Shown: positions 44,585-53,537 of the stretch, piece after piece
Layout of the letters: every line of letters starts with the position of its first letter
How positions within the stretch are numbered: the first letter of the stretch is position 1
DNA from: Rhodoferax fermentans
Lineage (GTDB): Bacteria; Pseudomonadota; Gammaproteobacteria; Burkholderiales; Burkholderiaceae_C
Assembly (NCBI RefSeq): GCF_002017865.1
Contig: NZ_MTJN01000002.1
Location: forward strand, 2,604,001 to 2,668,000
DNA: 64,000 nt
Reading direction: 5' to 3'
Notes under the pieces: model-generated
Told to the model about the DNA's origin: nothing
The model's database searches: none
What the model saw: only the letters and a program-made list of their open reading frames with translations
Position numbers and translations under genes: made by a program

Positions 44585-45532
44585 ATGTGGACCTACCTTG
44601 TCAAACGCCTGTTACACGCGTTGCCCATCGCGCTGGCGGTGACCGTGTTGTGTTTTTCCCTGGTGCATCTGGCACCGGGCGATCCCCTCTCGGCGGTGTT
44701 GCCGTCCGACGCCTCGCAGGAGGTGGTGGACAGCGTCAAGGCCCAGTACGGGCTGGACCAGCCCCTGCCAACGCAGTACCTGCGCTGGTTGAGTCGGGCA
44801 TTAAGCGGCGATCTGGGGCAATCCATCAGCAGCGGCCGGGCGGTGAGCGAGGAGATTGGCAAGGCGATTGGCAATTCGCTGCTGCTGGCCGGACTGGCGG
44901 CCACGCTGGCGTTTTTGATGGGTGGTTTGCTGGGCATCTTGGCGGGTTACCGGCACGGCACGGCCCTGGACCGGGTCCTGTCGTCGCTGGCCATCGCTGG
45001 CGTGTCGGTGCCGCACTATTGGTTGGGCATCGTGCTGGTGGCGATCTTTTCTGCACGGCTGAACTGGCTGCCCGCCATGGGTGCCGGGCCGGACGGCTCT
45101 GGCCATTGGACACTGGACCAGTTGCCCTACATCGTGCTGCCGGTCATCACACTCGCGGCCATGCCAGCCGGCATCGTGATGCGGTCGGTGCGGGCCCTGG
45201 TGGCCGACACGCTGGGCAAGGAATTCATGGTCGCTCTGGTGGCCAAGGGCATGGGCCAGGGCGCGGTGTTCCAGCATCTGGCCAAGAACATCGCCCCCAC
45301 CACCCTGGCGGTGATGGGGGTGCAATTGGGCTACCTGATGGCGGGTTCCATCCTGGTGGAGACCGTGTTTTCCTGGCCCGGCACCGGGCTGCTGCTCAAC
45401 ACCGCCATCCTGCAACGTGACATCCCGCTGCTGCAGGGAACCATCTTCGTGCTGGCGCTGTTCTTCGTTGGTCTGAATCTGCTGGTGGACCTGCTGCAAC
45501 CGCTGCTGGACCCGAGGATGAAACGTCTATGA
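44585..45532 (+). CDS. ABC transporter permease (DppB-like)
   Basis: A 315-residue inner-membrane permease with about six helices. The family N-terminus LVKRLLHALPIALAVTVL is followed by HLAPGDP, and the EAA-type loop lies in RALVADTLGKEFMVALVAKG. It starts 9 nt after the binding-protein gene and overlaps the second permease by 4 nt (ATGA). Confidence 0.95.
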   Translation: MWTYLVKRLLHALPIALAVTVLCFSLVHLAPGDPLSAVLPSDASQEVVDSVKAQYGLDQPLPTQYLRWLSRALSGDLGQSISSGRAVSEEIGKAIGNSLLLAGLAATLAFLMGGLLGILAGYRHGTALDRVLSSLAIAGVSVPHYWLGIVLVAIFSARLNWLPAMGAGPDGSGHWTLDQLPYIVLPVITLAAMPAGIVMRSVRALVADTLGKEFMVALVAKGMGQGAVFQHLAKNIAPTTLAVMGVQLGYLMAGSILVETVFSWPGTGLLLNTAILQRDIPLLQGTIFVLALFFVGLNLLVDLLQPLLDPRMKRL

Positions 45533-46422
45533 ACGCTGTTTCTTTGGGCAGCTCGGCACCCGTAACAGTACGGCCAGCGATGGCTTCGCAAGGCTACTGG
45601 GGCGGTGTGCTGCAGCGCCTGGTAAAGGACAAGGTCTCGCTGGTCTGTGTCGCGGTGCTGGCACTCATCATCCTGGGCGCCCTGTTTGCCCCCTGGCTGG
45701 CACCGGGTGATCCGGCGGTCGGCAGTGTGCTCAAACGCCTGAAGCCAGTGGGCACACCCGGGCATCTGCTGGGCACCGACGAACTGGGCCGCGACATGCT
45801 GACTCGCCTGATGTACGGCGGTCGGGTGTCGCTGTTGATGGGCATGGCCCCGGTCGGACTGGCCATGCTGATCGGTGGCACGCTGGGCATGGTGGCGGGT
45901 TTTGTGGGTGGCAAGATCAACGCGGTGATCATGCGCAGCGTGGACGTGGTGTTTGCTTTCCCGTCGGTGCTGCTGGCGGTGGCGATTGCCGGGGCCCTGG
46001 GCGCGGGCATTGGCAACACCTTGCTGGCACTCACCATCGTGCTGATACCGCCGCTGGCGCGGGTAACCGAGAGCGCGACCACCCAGGTTCGCTCCATGGA
46101 GTTCATCGAGGCCGCGCGTGCCAGCGGTGCCGGCAGCGCCGTCATCATGCGGGTCCATGTGGTGAGTAATGTGATCGGCCCGGTGCTGGTGTACGCCACC
46201 AGCCTGCTGTCGGTCTCCATCATCATGGCTGCGGGCCTGTCCTTCATCGGCCTCGGCGCCCGCCCGCCCACGCCGGAATGGGGCCTGATGCTCAACACGC
46301 TGCGCAATGCGATCTATTCCGAGCCGCTGCTGGCCGCCTTGCCTGGGGTGCTGATCTTTGTGGTGTCGCTGGCCTTCAACCTGCTGGCCGACGGCCTGCG
46401 CAGCGCGATGGAGGTGAAGTGA
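45529..46422 (+). CDS. ABC transporter permease (DppC-like)
   Basis: A 297-residue second permease with the DppC hallmark LLGTDELGRDMLTRLMYGGR, the EAA loop EFIEAARASGAGSAVIM, and the ending segment RPPTPEWGLMLN. It pairs with the DppB-like protein to form the channel. Its end meets the ATPase gene start at 46422. Confidence 0.95.
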   Translation: MNAVSLGSSAPVTVRPAMASQGYWGGVLQRLVKDKVSLVCVAVLALIILGALFAPWLAPGDPAVGSVLKRLKPVGTPGHLLGTDELGRDMLTRLMYGGRVSLLMGMAPVGLAMLIGGTLGMVAGFVGGKINAVIMRSVDVVFAFPSVLLAVAIAGALGAGIGNTLLALTIVLIPPLARVTESATTQVRSMEFIEAARASGAGSAVIMRVHVVSNVIGPVLVYATSLLSVSIIMAAGLSFIGLGARPPTPEWGLMLNTLRNAIYSEPLLAALPGVLIFVVSLAFNLLADGLRSAMEVK

Positions 46423-47414
46423 TGAGCACCTCCACTTATGCGGTGGATGTGGCGGGTCTGCGCAAGCAGTTTTATGTGCGCCAGAAGCGCCTGGGTGCCC
46501 GGCCCCAGGTGGTGCACGCGGTGTCTGACATCTCCTTCAAGCTGCAGAGTGGCCAGACGCTGGGCATTGTGGGTGAGTCAGGCTGCGGCAAATCGACGCT
46601 GGCACGCCTGCTGATGGGCTTGATTGAGGCCGACGACGGGTCGGTCCTGCTGGCGGGTCAGGTGCTGGGCTCGCGCCCCGAGCAGTTGGCAGCGGTGCGA
46701 CGCAAGGTGCAGATGGTGTTCCAGGATTCGTTCGCTTCGCTCAACCCGCGGCTCAGTATCGAGGCCTCCTTGATGTTTGGTCCCCAGGTTCACGGCGTGT
46801 CGCGGACCGAGGCCCGGCAAACCGCCCACGAATTGTTGGCGCGTGTTGGCCTGGAGCCCGCGCGTTTTGCCGGGCGTTATCCACACGAGGTATCGGGTGG
46901 TCAGCGGCAGCGCGTCAACATCGCGCGGGCCTTGGCGTTGAAGCCCGAAATCGTGATTTTTGATGAGGCCGTGTCGGCACTGGACAAGTCGGTCGAGTTG
47001 CAGGTGTTGAACCTGCTGCTCGACCTCAAGGCCGAATTCGGGCTGACCTACCTGTTCATTTCGCACGACCTGAACGTGGTGCAGTACATCAGCGACGAAG
47101 TGATGGTGATGTACCTGGGCAAGGTGGTGGAAATGGGGCCGGTGGAATCGGTTTACGCACACCCGGCCCACCCCTACACCCGGGCGCTGCTGGCCTCGAT
47201 GCCCAGCATGGACCCGCGTCAGCGCACCCAGGCGGCACCCATTGTGGGTGACCCACCGAGCCCGATCGACCCGCCCTCGGGCTGCCGCTTTCGCACCCGC
47301 TGCCCGCACGCGGTGGCGGCCTGCGCCGAGGGTGAACCGCTGCTGCGAGCGGCGGGGTCCGACGGACACCGGGTAGCCTGTCACTTGACACTGACTGGCG
47401 GAGGTGCGTTATGA
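46422..47414 (+). CDS. ABC transporter ATP-binding protein (DppF-like)
   Basis: A 330-residue ATPase: Walker A GESGCGKS, Q-loop region MVFQDSFASLNPR, signature VSGGQRQRVNIARAL, Walker B IVIFDEAVSALD, and the H-loop ISHDLN. The C-terminal oligopeptide-transporter extension carries RCPHAVAAC, a likely Fe-S or zinc cysteine region. Start ATG 46422 overlaps the permease stop (TGATG); upstream open frame to 46278 is a shadow. Confidence 0.94.
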   Translation: MSTSTYAVDVAGLRKQFYVRQKRLGARPQVVHAVSDISFKLQSGQTLGIVGESGCGKSTLARLLMGLIEADDGSVLLAGQVLGSRPEQLAAVRRKVQMVFQDSFASLNPRLSIEASLMFGPQVHGVSRTEARQTAHELLARVGLEPARFAGRYPHEVSGGQRQRVNIARALALKPEIVIFDEAVSALDKSVELQVLNLLLDLKAEFGLTYLFISHDLNVVQYISDEVMVMYLGKVVEMGPVESVYAHPAHPYTRALLASMPSMDPRQRTQAAPIVGDPPSPIDPPSGCRFRTRCPHAVAACAEGEPLLRAAGSDGHRVACHLTLTGGGAL

Positions 47415-48415
47415 GTCCCCAACCGCTGGCCTCGGTACGGGACCTGAATGTTCGTTTTCGCAGTCCACGCGGCGAAGTGTGCGCTGTCAATGGGGTCAGC
47501 TTTGAGCTGCAGCCGGGCGAGGTGCTCGGCCTGATCGGCGAATCGGGCTGCGGCAAAAGTGTGACCCTGCGCGCCCTCATGCGCCTGCTGCCGGAGCAGC
47601 GTACGGTCATGACTGGCGGCATCACCGTGGATGGGCAGGACGTGGCGTCGCTGAAAAACCGCGCCCTCAGCGCCTACCGGGGTGGCACCACCGCCATGGT
47701 TTTTCAGGACCCGGGGCTCGCGCTGGACCCGGTCTACACCATCGGCCAGCAGATTGGCGAGGCCATCCAGCGCCATCGCGGCGGCTCCCGGGCCCAGGCG
47801 CGCGTCCAGGCGCAGCAGTGGCTGGAACAGGTGAAGGTGCCTTCTGCCCGGGCCCGGCTTGACAATTACCCGCATGAGCTCTCGGGCGGCATGCGCCAGC
47901 GCGCCATGATTGCGCTGGCGCTGTCCTGCGGGCCGAAGCTGGTGCTGGCTGATGAGCCCACCACCGCGCTAGACGCCACGGTGCAGATGCAGGTGCTGCT
48001 GATCCTGCGCGAGTTGCAGCAGCGCCTGGGTATGGGCGCGGTGTTCGTGACCCACGACCTCGGGGTGGCGGCTGAAATCTGCGACCGCATCGCGGTGATG
48101 TATGCCGGTCGCATCGTCGAGATCGGCAGTGCCGAAGAGGTGTTGCTGCACCCGCAACACCCCTACACCCAGGGCCTGCTGGCGGCCACCCTGCACGGTT
48201 CCATGCGCGGCACCCGCCGCACCGGCCTGCCGGGTGCACCGCCCGACCTGCTGGCCCTGCCCGCTGGCTGCGCGTTTGCGGCGCGCTGCGCGCATGTCAG
48301 CAGCGACTGCGTGAAGGCCGTGCCTGAACTGAGGAGCCAGCCTGGTCTGTCCGCAGCGGCTTGCTGGCGCCTGGGCGCGGTTCAAAACGCCACGGCGGCA
48401 GGAGCCGGGGCATGA
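47411..48415 (+). CDS. ABC transporter ATP-binding protein (DppD-like)
   Basis: A 334-residue second ATPase: Walker A GESGCGKS, MVFQDPGLALDP, signature LSGGMRQRAMIALAL, Walker B LVLADEPTTALD, and VTHDLGVAAEICDRIAVMYA. It forms the ATPase heterodimer with the preceding protein. It overlaps both neighbours by 4 nt, so the transporter and racemase are coupled. Confidence 0.94.
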   Translation: MSPQPLASVRDLNVRFRSPRGEVCAVNGVSFELQPGEVLGLIGESGCGKSVTLRALMRLLPEQRTVMTGGITVDGQDVASLKNRALSAYRGGTTAMVFQDPGLALDPVYTIGQQIGEAIQRHRGGSRAQARVQAQQWLEQVKVPSARARLDNYPHELSGGMRQRAMIALALSCGPKLVLADEPTTALDATVQMQVLLILRELQQRLGMGAVFVTHDLGVAAEICDRIAVMYAGRIVEIGSAEEVLLHPQHPYTQGLLAATLHGSMRGTRRTGLPGAPPDLLALPAGCAFAARCAHVSSDCVKAVPELRSQPGLSAAACWRLGAVQNATAAGAGA

Positions 48416-49131
48416 CGCGCCCGGCGCCCGCCCCTCAGCAGATGGCCATGGACAGTGGCCACTCGGTGCGACCCTACCGCATTGCGCTGCTGAACCCGAA
48501 CACCAGCGCGCGCTCCACCGAGCTGATGATGGCCAGCGCCCTGGAGGCAGCGCCTGCGGGGGTGCACATCGAAGGGCGCACCGTGGCAGCGGGCCAGGAC
48601 TTCATCGCCGACGCCGCCGCGCTGGCGCTGGCCGCGCAAGCGGTTCTGGAGACCGCACCGGCGCTGGTGGCCGAGGGTTTTGATGCCCTCATCGTGGCGG
48701 GCTTTGGCGACCCGGGCGTGGTCGCGCTGCGCCAGCGCCTGGCGCTGCCGGTGACCGGGCTGGGTGAGGCCGGCATTGCCGAGGCCGCCGCAGGTGGCCT
48801 GCGCTACGCCATCGTCACCGTCACGCCCGCGCTGCATGACAGCCTGGTGGCCGCCGCCCACGCCGTGGCGCCAGCAGCACAGTTTGCCGGCGTTCGCTAC
48901 ACCCGTGGCGACACAGCTGCGCTGATGGCCAGCCCCGAGCAGCTTCAGCAGGCCTTGTTGCAGGCCTGTCGCGAAGCGGTCGATCAGGACGGTGTGCGCG
49001 CCATCGTGATCGGTGGCGGCCCGCTGGCCCATGCCGCGCAGGACATTGCCACGCAGCTACAACTGCGGGTGGTTGATCCGGTGTGTGCCGCGGTGCGACT
49101 GGCCTGCGCCCGCGCCGGGCTGAGGGTCTGA
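48412..49131 (+). CDS. Asp/Glu/hydantoin racemase-family protein
   Basis: A 239-residue member of the Asp/Glu racemase superfamily, closest in look to hydantoin racemases: it starts IALLNPNTSARSTELM, and VTVTPALHDSLV and IVIGGGPLAH are typical. The family uses two catalytic cysteines. Neither expected region shows one clearly: the first reads VAGFGDPGV and the second GGGPLAHAAQD. It may therefore be catalytically atypical, or a related enzyme. It overlaps the ATPase gene by 4 nt, linking its substrate to the transporter. Confidence 0.75.
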   Translation: MTRPAPAPQQMAMDSGHSVRPYRIALLNPNTSARSTELMMASALEAAPAGVHIEGRTVAAGQDFIADAAALALAAQAVLETAPALVAEGFDALIVAGFGDPGVVALRQRLALPVTGLGEAGIAEAAAGGLRYAIVTVTPALHDSLVAAAHAVAPAAQFAGVRYTRGDTAALMASPEQLQQALLQACREAVDQDGVRAIVIGGGPLAHAAQDIATQLQLRVVDPVCAAVRLACARAGLRV

Positions 49132-49194
49132 ACCCACCCCCACCACCGACCCGATTTCTCACCTGTCCCTCAACCCACCCTGGAGCTCTGTGCC

Positions 49195-50259
49195 ATGACC
49201 TTTCCGCTTTCCGCCCGCTGGCTCGCCTGTGCGACGACGTTGACCCTGACCACCTTGTGTGCTCCCACCCTCGCCAGTGCCGCTGAGTTCACCCTGCGCG
49301 TTGCCGGTAACTCGTCGGCCAATGTGCGCCATTCCGATGGCATTGAAAAACCCTTCTTCCTGGGCCTGCCCAAGGCCACCGGCATTGACATGGACGTGAA
49401 GTTCAATCCGATGGACGTGGTGAACGTCAAGCCTGACGACGCGCTGCGTCTGCTGCGCTCGAACATCTTTGACGTGATGTCGGTGCAGATCGGCAGCGTC
49501 GCGCGCGACGACCCGTTTTTTGAAGGCATCGACCTGGCTGGCGTCTCCACCAACATGGGCCAGTTGCGCAAAGCGATGGAAGCCTACAAGTCAGCCTTCG
49601 ATGCGCGCCTGCAGGAGAAATTCAAGGCCAAGGCGCTCACGCTCTGGCCCTTTGGCCCGCAGGTGTTCTTCTGCAACAAGCCCATCAAGTCCATTGCCGA
49701 CTTCAAGGGCCTGAAGGTGCGCAGCTTCACCCCCAGCATGTCGGCCATGTTGCAGAACCTGGGCGCCACGCCGGTGACGATGTCGTTTTCCGAGGTCTAT
49801 TCGGCCCTGGGCAATGGGGTGGTTGATTGCGGGGTGACCTCGGCCAACTCGGGCAACTCGGGCAAGTGGCCGGAAGTGACGCAGTATTTCTACCCCCTGG
49901 CCGTGGCAGGCTCGGTGCAAGGGCACTTTGTCAACCTCGACTTCTGGCGCAAGCTCAACGCTGACCAGCAAGCCAAGGTCCAGGCCGAGTTCAAGAAGAT
50001 GGAAGACCAGATGTGGGACTTGGCCGAAGAGGGCACGGCTGACTCCATCGCCTGCAACACCGGCAAGCCGTGCAAGAACGGCACGCCGTTCAAGATGACG
50101 CTGGTGCCGGTGACGGCCGACGACGAGGCCAAGGTCAAGGCCGCATCCGCCGCCACCGTGCTGCCGATGTGGAAGGGTGTCTGCAACAAGGTTGACCCGA
50201 AGTGCAGCGACACCTGGAATGCCACGGTGGGCAAGGCCCGTGGCATGAGCATCAACTGA
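49195..50259 (+). CDS. TRAP transporter substrate-binding protein (DctP type)
   Basis: A 354-residue periplasmic protein. The signal peptide (about residues 1-30) ends LASAAEFT. The DctP fold shows KFKAKALTLWPFGPQVFFCN, KSIADFKGLKVRSF and EVYSALGNGVVDCGVTSAN. Family members deliver organic acids to the DctQM permease. It opens a three-gene TRAP unit in the same direction as the ABC genes, 63 bp after the racemase. Confidence 0.92.
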   Translation: MTFPLSARWLACATTLTLTTLCAPTLASAAEFTLRVAGNSSANVRHSDGIEKPFFLGLPKATGIDMDVKFNPMDVVNVKPDDALRLLRSNIFDVMSVQIGSVARDDPFFEGIDLAGVSTNMGQLRKAMEAYKSAFDARLQEKFKAKALTLWPFGPQVFFCNKPIKSIADFKGLKVRSFTPSMSAMLQNLGATPVTMSFSEVYSALGNGVVDCGVTSANSGNSGKWPEVTQYFYPLAVAGSVQGHFVNLDFWRKLNADQQAKVQAEFKKMEDQMWDLAEEGTADSIACNTGKPCKNGTPFKMTLVPVTADDEAKVKAASAATVLPMWKGVCNKVDPKCSDTWNATVGKARGMSIN

Positions 50260-50275
50260 GCGCTGGAAGCACGCC

Positions 50276-50905
50276 ATGAATCACCACCACCCCGCCAACC
50301 CGATCAGCGAAAAAATCACGCCGGCGGCGCGCTGGGCCACCATCGCCTGTGGCTGGGTGGTGTTTGCCTACGCCGTGGGCCTGACGCTGGAGATCCTGGG
50401 CCGCAAGTTCTTCGCCACCTCGTTCAAGGGCATTGATGAACTGGGCGGCTTTGTGCTGGCAATCAGCGCGGCCATTGGCGCCTCGTATGCCATGGCGCAA
50501 CGCAGTCACACCCGGGTCGATGTGTTTCTGGTGCGCCTGCCCGCCGGTTTGCAGCGCTGGCTCAACACGCTCGCCATGCTGGCCTTTGCCGGGTTCTCCG
50601 GTTTTGCGGTCTGGCGTGGTGTGGCGGTGCTGCGTGACACCCTGGAGTTCGGCAGCAGCGCCACCAATCTGGAGCAACCACTGTGGGTGCCGCAGGCGCT
50701 TTGGGTCGCCGGGCTGGCCCTGTTGGCCGGGATCTCCCTCGCTTACGCGCTACACGCGGTCTTTCTGCTGGTGACGCGTCGCCCCGAGCTCAATGCCTGG
50801 TACGGCCCACACAGTGCGAAAGCAGAGTTGGAGGAAGAGCTGGCCAACATCCACGAGCGCGGGGTCGAGGCCGAGGCGCTACCCGCCGTTTCCCGTTCAC
50901 ACTGA
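50276..50905 (+). CDS. TRAP transporter small permease (DctQ type)
   Basis: A 209-residue protein with four predicted helices and the DctQ core RKFFATSFKGIDELGGFVLA followed by AISAAIGASYAMAQRSHTRVD. It lies 16 bp after the binding protein and 9 bp before the large permease, consistent with one transcript. Confidence 0.9.
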   Translation: MNHHHPANPISEKITPAARWATIACGWVVFAYAVGLTLEILGRKFFATSFKGIDELGGFVLAISAAIGASYAMAQRSHTRVDVFLVRLPAGLQRWLNTLAMLAFAGFSGFAVWRGVAVLRDTLEFGSSATNLEQPLWVPQALWVAGLALLAGISLAYALHAVFLLVTRRPELNAWYGPHSAKAELEEELANIHERGVEAEALPAVSRSH

Positions 50906-50914
50906 GGCCGCACC

Positions 50915-52225
50915 ATGTCCGATATTTCCCTGCTCGCGGTGGCGCTGGGCTTTCTGCTGCTCATCGGGCTGATGAGTCTGGGCCTGCATGTGGCCTTTGT
51001 GATGTTTTTCCTTAGCCTGGTGGGCGCCGTGGCCTACCTCGGGTTGCCGGCCGCACTCGAGTACGGCACCCAGTACTGGAGCGCCAACAACAACTTCGTG
51101 CTGGTCTCGGTGCCGCTTTTTATTTTGCTGGGCGAGTTGCTGGTGCGCGGTGGTTTCACCGACAAGATGTACCGATCCCTCTCCGACTGGCTTTCGCCGC
51201 TGCCCGGCGGCCTGTTGCATTCCAACATCGGTGCATCGGCGCTGTTCGCGGCGGTGTCGGGCTCCTCGGTGGCCACGGCCGCCACCATCGGCACCGTCGC
51301 CTTGCCGGCTTTCAAACAGCGCGGTTACAACCCGCGTCTGGTGCTCGGCACCATCGCGGCCGGTGCCACGCTGGGCATCCTGATTCCGCCGTCAATCAAC
51401 ATGATCATCTACGGCGCCATGACCAACACCTCGGTGGGCAAGCTGTATGCGGCCGGTGTCGTGCCGGGCCTGCTGCTCACCGTGCTGTTCATGGCCGTGA
51501 TCGCGGTCGCTTGTTTGTGGAAACCCGCCTACGCCGGCACACCCGAACCCACCGCGCCGCTGGGCGACAAGCTGCGCCGCCTGCTGGACCTGGTGCCACC
51601 GCTGCTGGTGATTGTGCTGGTGATGGGCAGCATCTATGCCGGTTGGGCCACACCTACTGAATCTGCGGCGCTGGGTGTGGTGGTGTCGGCCTTGCTGTGC
51701 GCGGCCTTCGGGCGCCTGACGATCCGCATGTTGCACGAGTGTTTTGTCACGACGCTGTCGATCACGGCGATGATCATGCTGATCGCCGCCGCGGCCTTTT
51801 ATCTGAACTTTGTTCTGGGCATGCTGGGTGTTCCCGACATGCTGACCAAGTTTGTGGTCGGCCTGCAGGCCAGCCCGGGGCAGATCATCCTGATACTCAC
51901 GGTGCTGTACCTGATCCTGGGCTGCTTTCTGGATGCGCTGGCGATGGTGGTGGGCACCATCCCGATTGTTTTTCCGATTGTGGTGGCGCTGGGGATCGAC
52001 CCGGTGTGGTTCGGCATCTTCCTGGTGGTCATGGCCGAGCTGGCCCTGATCACCCCGCCGGTCGGCATGAACCTGTACGTGGTGCAGGGGGTGCGGGGTG
52101 AGGGCAACATCATTGACGTGATCTATGGGGTGACCCCGTTCCTCGTCATCATGCTGCTGTTGGTGGCGCTGATCTGGTTTTTCCCCGGCATTGCCATGTG
52201 GATGCCAGGTTTGTTGGCCGGCTAG
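50915..52225 (+). CDS. TRAP transporter large permease (DctM type)
   Basis: A 436-residue, roughly twelve-helix permease driving sodium- or proton-coupled uptake. Markers: SVPLFILLGELLVRGG, GSSVATAATIGTVALPAF, GAMTNTSVGKLYAAG and LITPPVGMNLYVVQGV. It completes the DctPQM set. The ligand is unknown, but co-location with the racemase suggests an amino-acid-related acid. Confidence 0.94.
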   Translation: MSDISLLAVALGFLLLIGLMSLGLHVAFVMFFLSLVGAVAYLGLPAALEYGTQYWSANNNFVLVSVPLFILLGELLVRGGFTDKMYRSLSDWLSPLPGGLLHSNIGASALFAAVSGSSVATAATIGTVALPAFKQRGYNPRLVLGTIAAGATLGILIPPSINMIIYGAMTNTSVGKLYAAGVVPGLLLTVLFMAVIAVACLWKPAYAGTPEPTAPLGDKLRRLLDLVPPLLVIVLVMGSIYAGWATPTESAALGVVVSALLCAAFGRLTIRMLHECFVTTLSITAMIMLIAAAAFYLNFVLGMLGVPDMLTKFVVGLQASPGQIILILTVLYLILGCFLDALAMVVGTIPIVFPIVVALGIDPVWFGIFLVVMAELALITPPVGMNLYVVQGVRGEGNIIDVIYGVTPFLVIMLLLVALIWFFPGIAMWMPGLLAG

Positions 52226-52266
52226 TGCATGTGAAAATGGGCTCTTTCCTACCGGATACCCTTTCC

Positions 52267-53115
52267 ATGCCTGAAGTTTCAGCGACCTCGTTTCTGGCTC
52301 GGGTTCGACAGAACCTCGCTGCCTTTCACCCGATGGAGCGCCGACTGGCCGAATTTGTGCTGGATTTTCCGGGTGACCTGGCCAGCTACGCCGCCAATGA
52401 ACTGGCGTCGCTGGCGGGGGTGTCCAACGCCACGGTCACCCGCTTCATCAAGCGCCTGGGTTACCTGCATTACGAGGATGCCCGGCGCCAGGTGCGCCAG
52501 GAGCGCGGCGCCGGCTCACCGCTGTTTCTGGCCAGCCGCAGCACTGGCATGGCAAATCAGTTCAGCGCCAGTTTGGAGCGAAGTCACGACAACCTTCAAC
52601 GCACCCTGGCCCGACTGAATCCGGCCGACATTGACCACATGGCCCAGTCCCTGCTGCGGGCCCGCAAGATCTGGGTGACCGGTTTTCGCTCCAGTCAGTC
52701 GTTCGCTAGCTACTTCCGCTGGCAGATGTTTCAGGTCAAGGAAGACATTGTGCTGGTGCCCAGTGCTGGTGACACGTTGGGTCAATACGCCGCCAGCATC
52801 ACAGCGGCGGATGTCGTGGTGGTGTTCGCCGTGCGGCGCAGACCGGCAGGACTGGGTGAGGTGATCGAACAAATCATTCGCTCAGGGGCCAAAGTGCTCT
52901 ACATCTCCGACGAGCAAGTGGCAAGGCAAGCAGGGTTGACGTGGCATGTCTACTGCAGCTGTGATTCCGACCGCCCCCTGGATGACCATGTGGCAGTGAT
53001 TGGTATCTGTCATCTTTTGGCATCCCGCGTCATCGAACTTGCCGGACCACGCGAGCGGGCCCGGTTGACCGCGATCGAGGCAAGCTACGACGCGCTGCAT
53101 GAGTTGTTGACTTGA
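52267..53115 (+). CDS. RpiR/MurR-family transcriptional regulator
   Basis: A 282-residue regulator: an N-terminal RpiR helix-turn-helix (ANELASLAGVSNATVTRFIK) and a C-terminal SIS sugar-phosphate-type domain (KIWVTGFRSSQSFASYFRW). ATG 52267 gives normal family length; in-frame ATG 52237 and GTG 52231 overlap less well. No good ribosome-binding site is seen. It lies at the end of the ABC/racemase/TRAP set and probably controls it in response to a metabolite. Confidence 0.9.
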   Translation: MPEVSATSFLARVRQNLAAFHPMERRLAEFVLDFPGDLASYAANELASLAGVSNATVTRFIKRLGYLHYEDARRQVRQERGAGSPLFLASRSTGMANQFSASLERSHDNLQRTLARLNPADIDHMAQSLLRARKIWVTGFRSSQSFASYFRWQMFQVKEDIVLVPSAGDTLGQYAASITAADVVVVFAVRRRPAGLGEVIEQIIRSGAKVLYISDEQVARQAGLTWHVYCSCDSDRPLDDHVAVIGICHLLASRVIELAGPRERARLTAIEASYDALHELLT

Positions 53116-53537
53116 TCAGGCAAAAAGCGTTTAGCCGGTCTGGAGGAGGCTTATCGCATGCATTTGATATCGGTAAGGGTCTTAACTGCCACATAAGCAA
53201 AAAACTTATATGACCGCTACTGGTCGTCAAGAGTAAGCCGGTTCCCCAATCTGTTTGCCCCAAACTTGAGGTTGGATATTCGCCAAATTGGGCGACCATA
53301 CTGCTGTCGGTCGTGGGCGCGAACTATGTGCCCATAACGGCCAGCCACCGCTTGCGGAAGCAGCCATTCAAATTCGTGCATGGGAATCAGAAAGCTGACA
53401 CTCATCTTCACTGTGCCATTTCCGCTGACTGTGCGACTCTTGAGCAGCGGTAGCGGTCCTACGGTAAGCGTGACTTCACGGCTGTTTGGCGTGCCGGCGT
53501 TGGTTCGTATAGCGAGTAGCAGAGGTATCCTCTCACC
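53116..53537. other. intergenic region
   Basis: About 420 bp with no convincing gene. A minus-strand frame at 53217-53411 has an uninformative translation and no ribosome-binding site. No repeat or RNA structure was recognised. Confidence 0.5.

Noticed and set aside
44572..45420. 282-codon frame over the first permease
   Set aside because: Out of frame with the DppB-like gene and composed of Gly/Arg/Ala-rich text.
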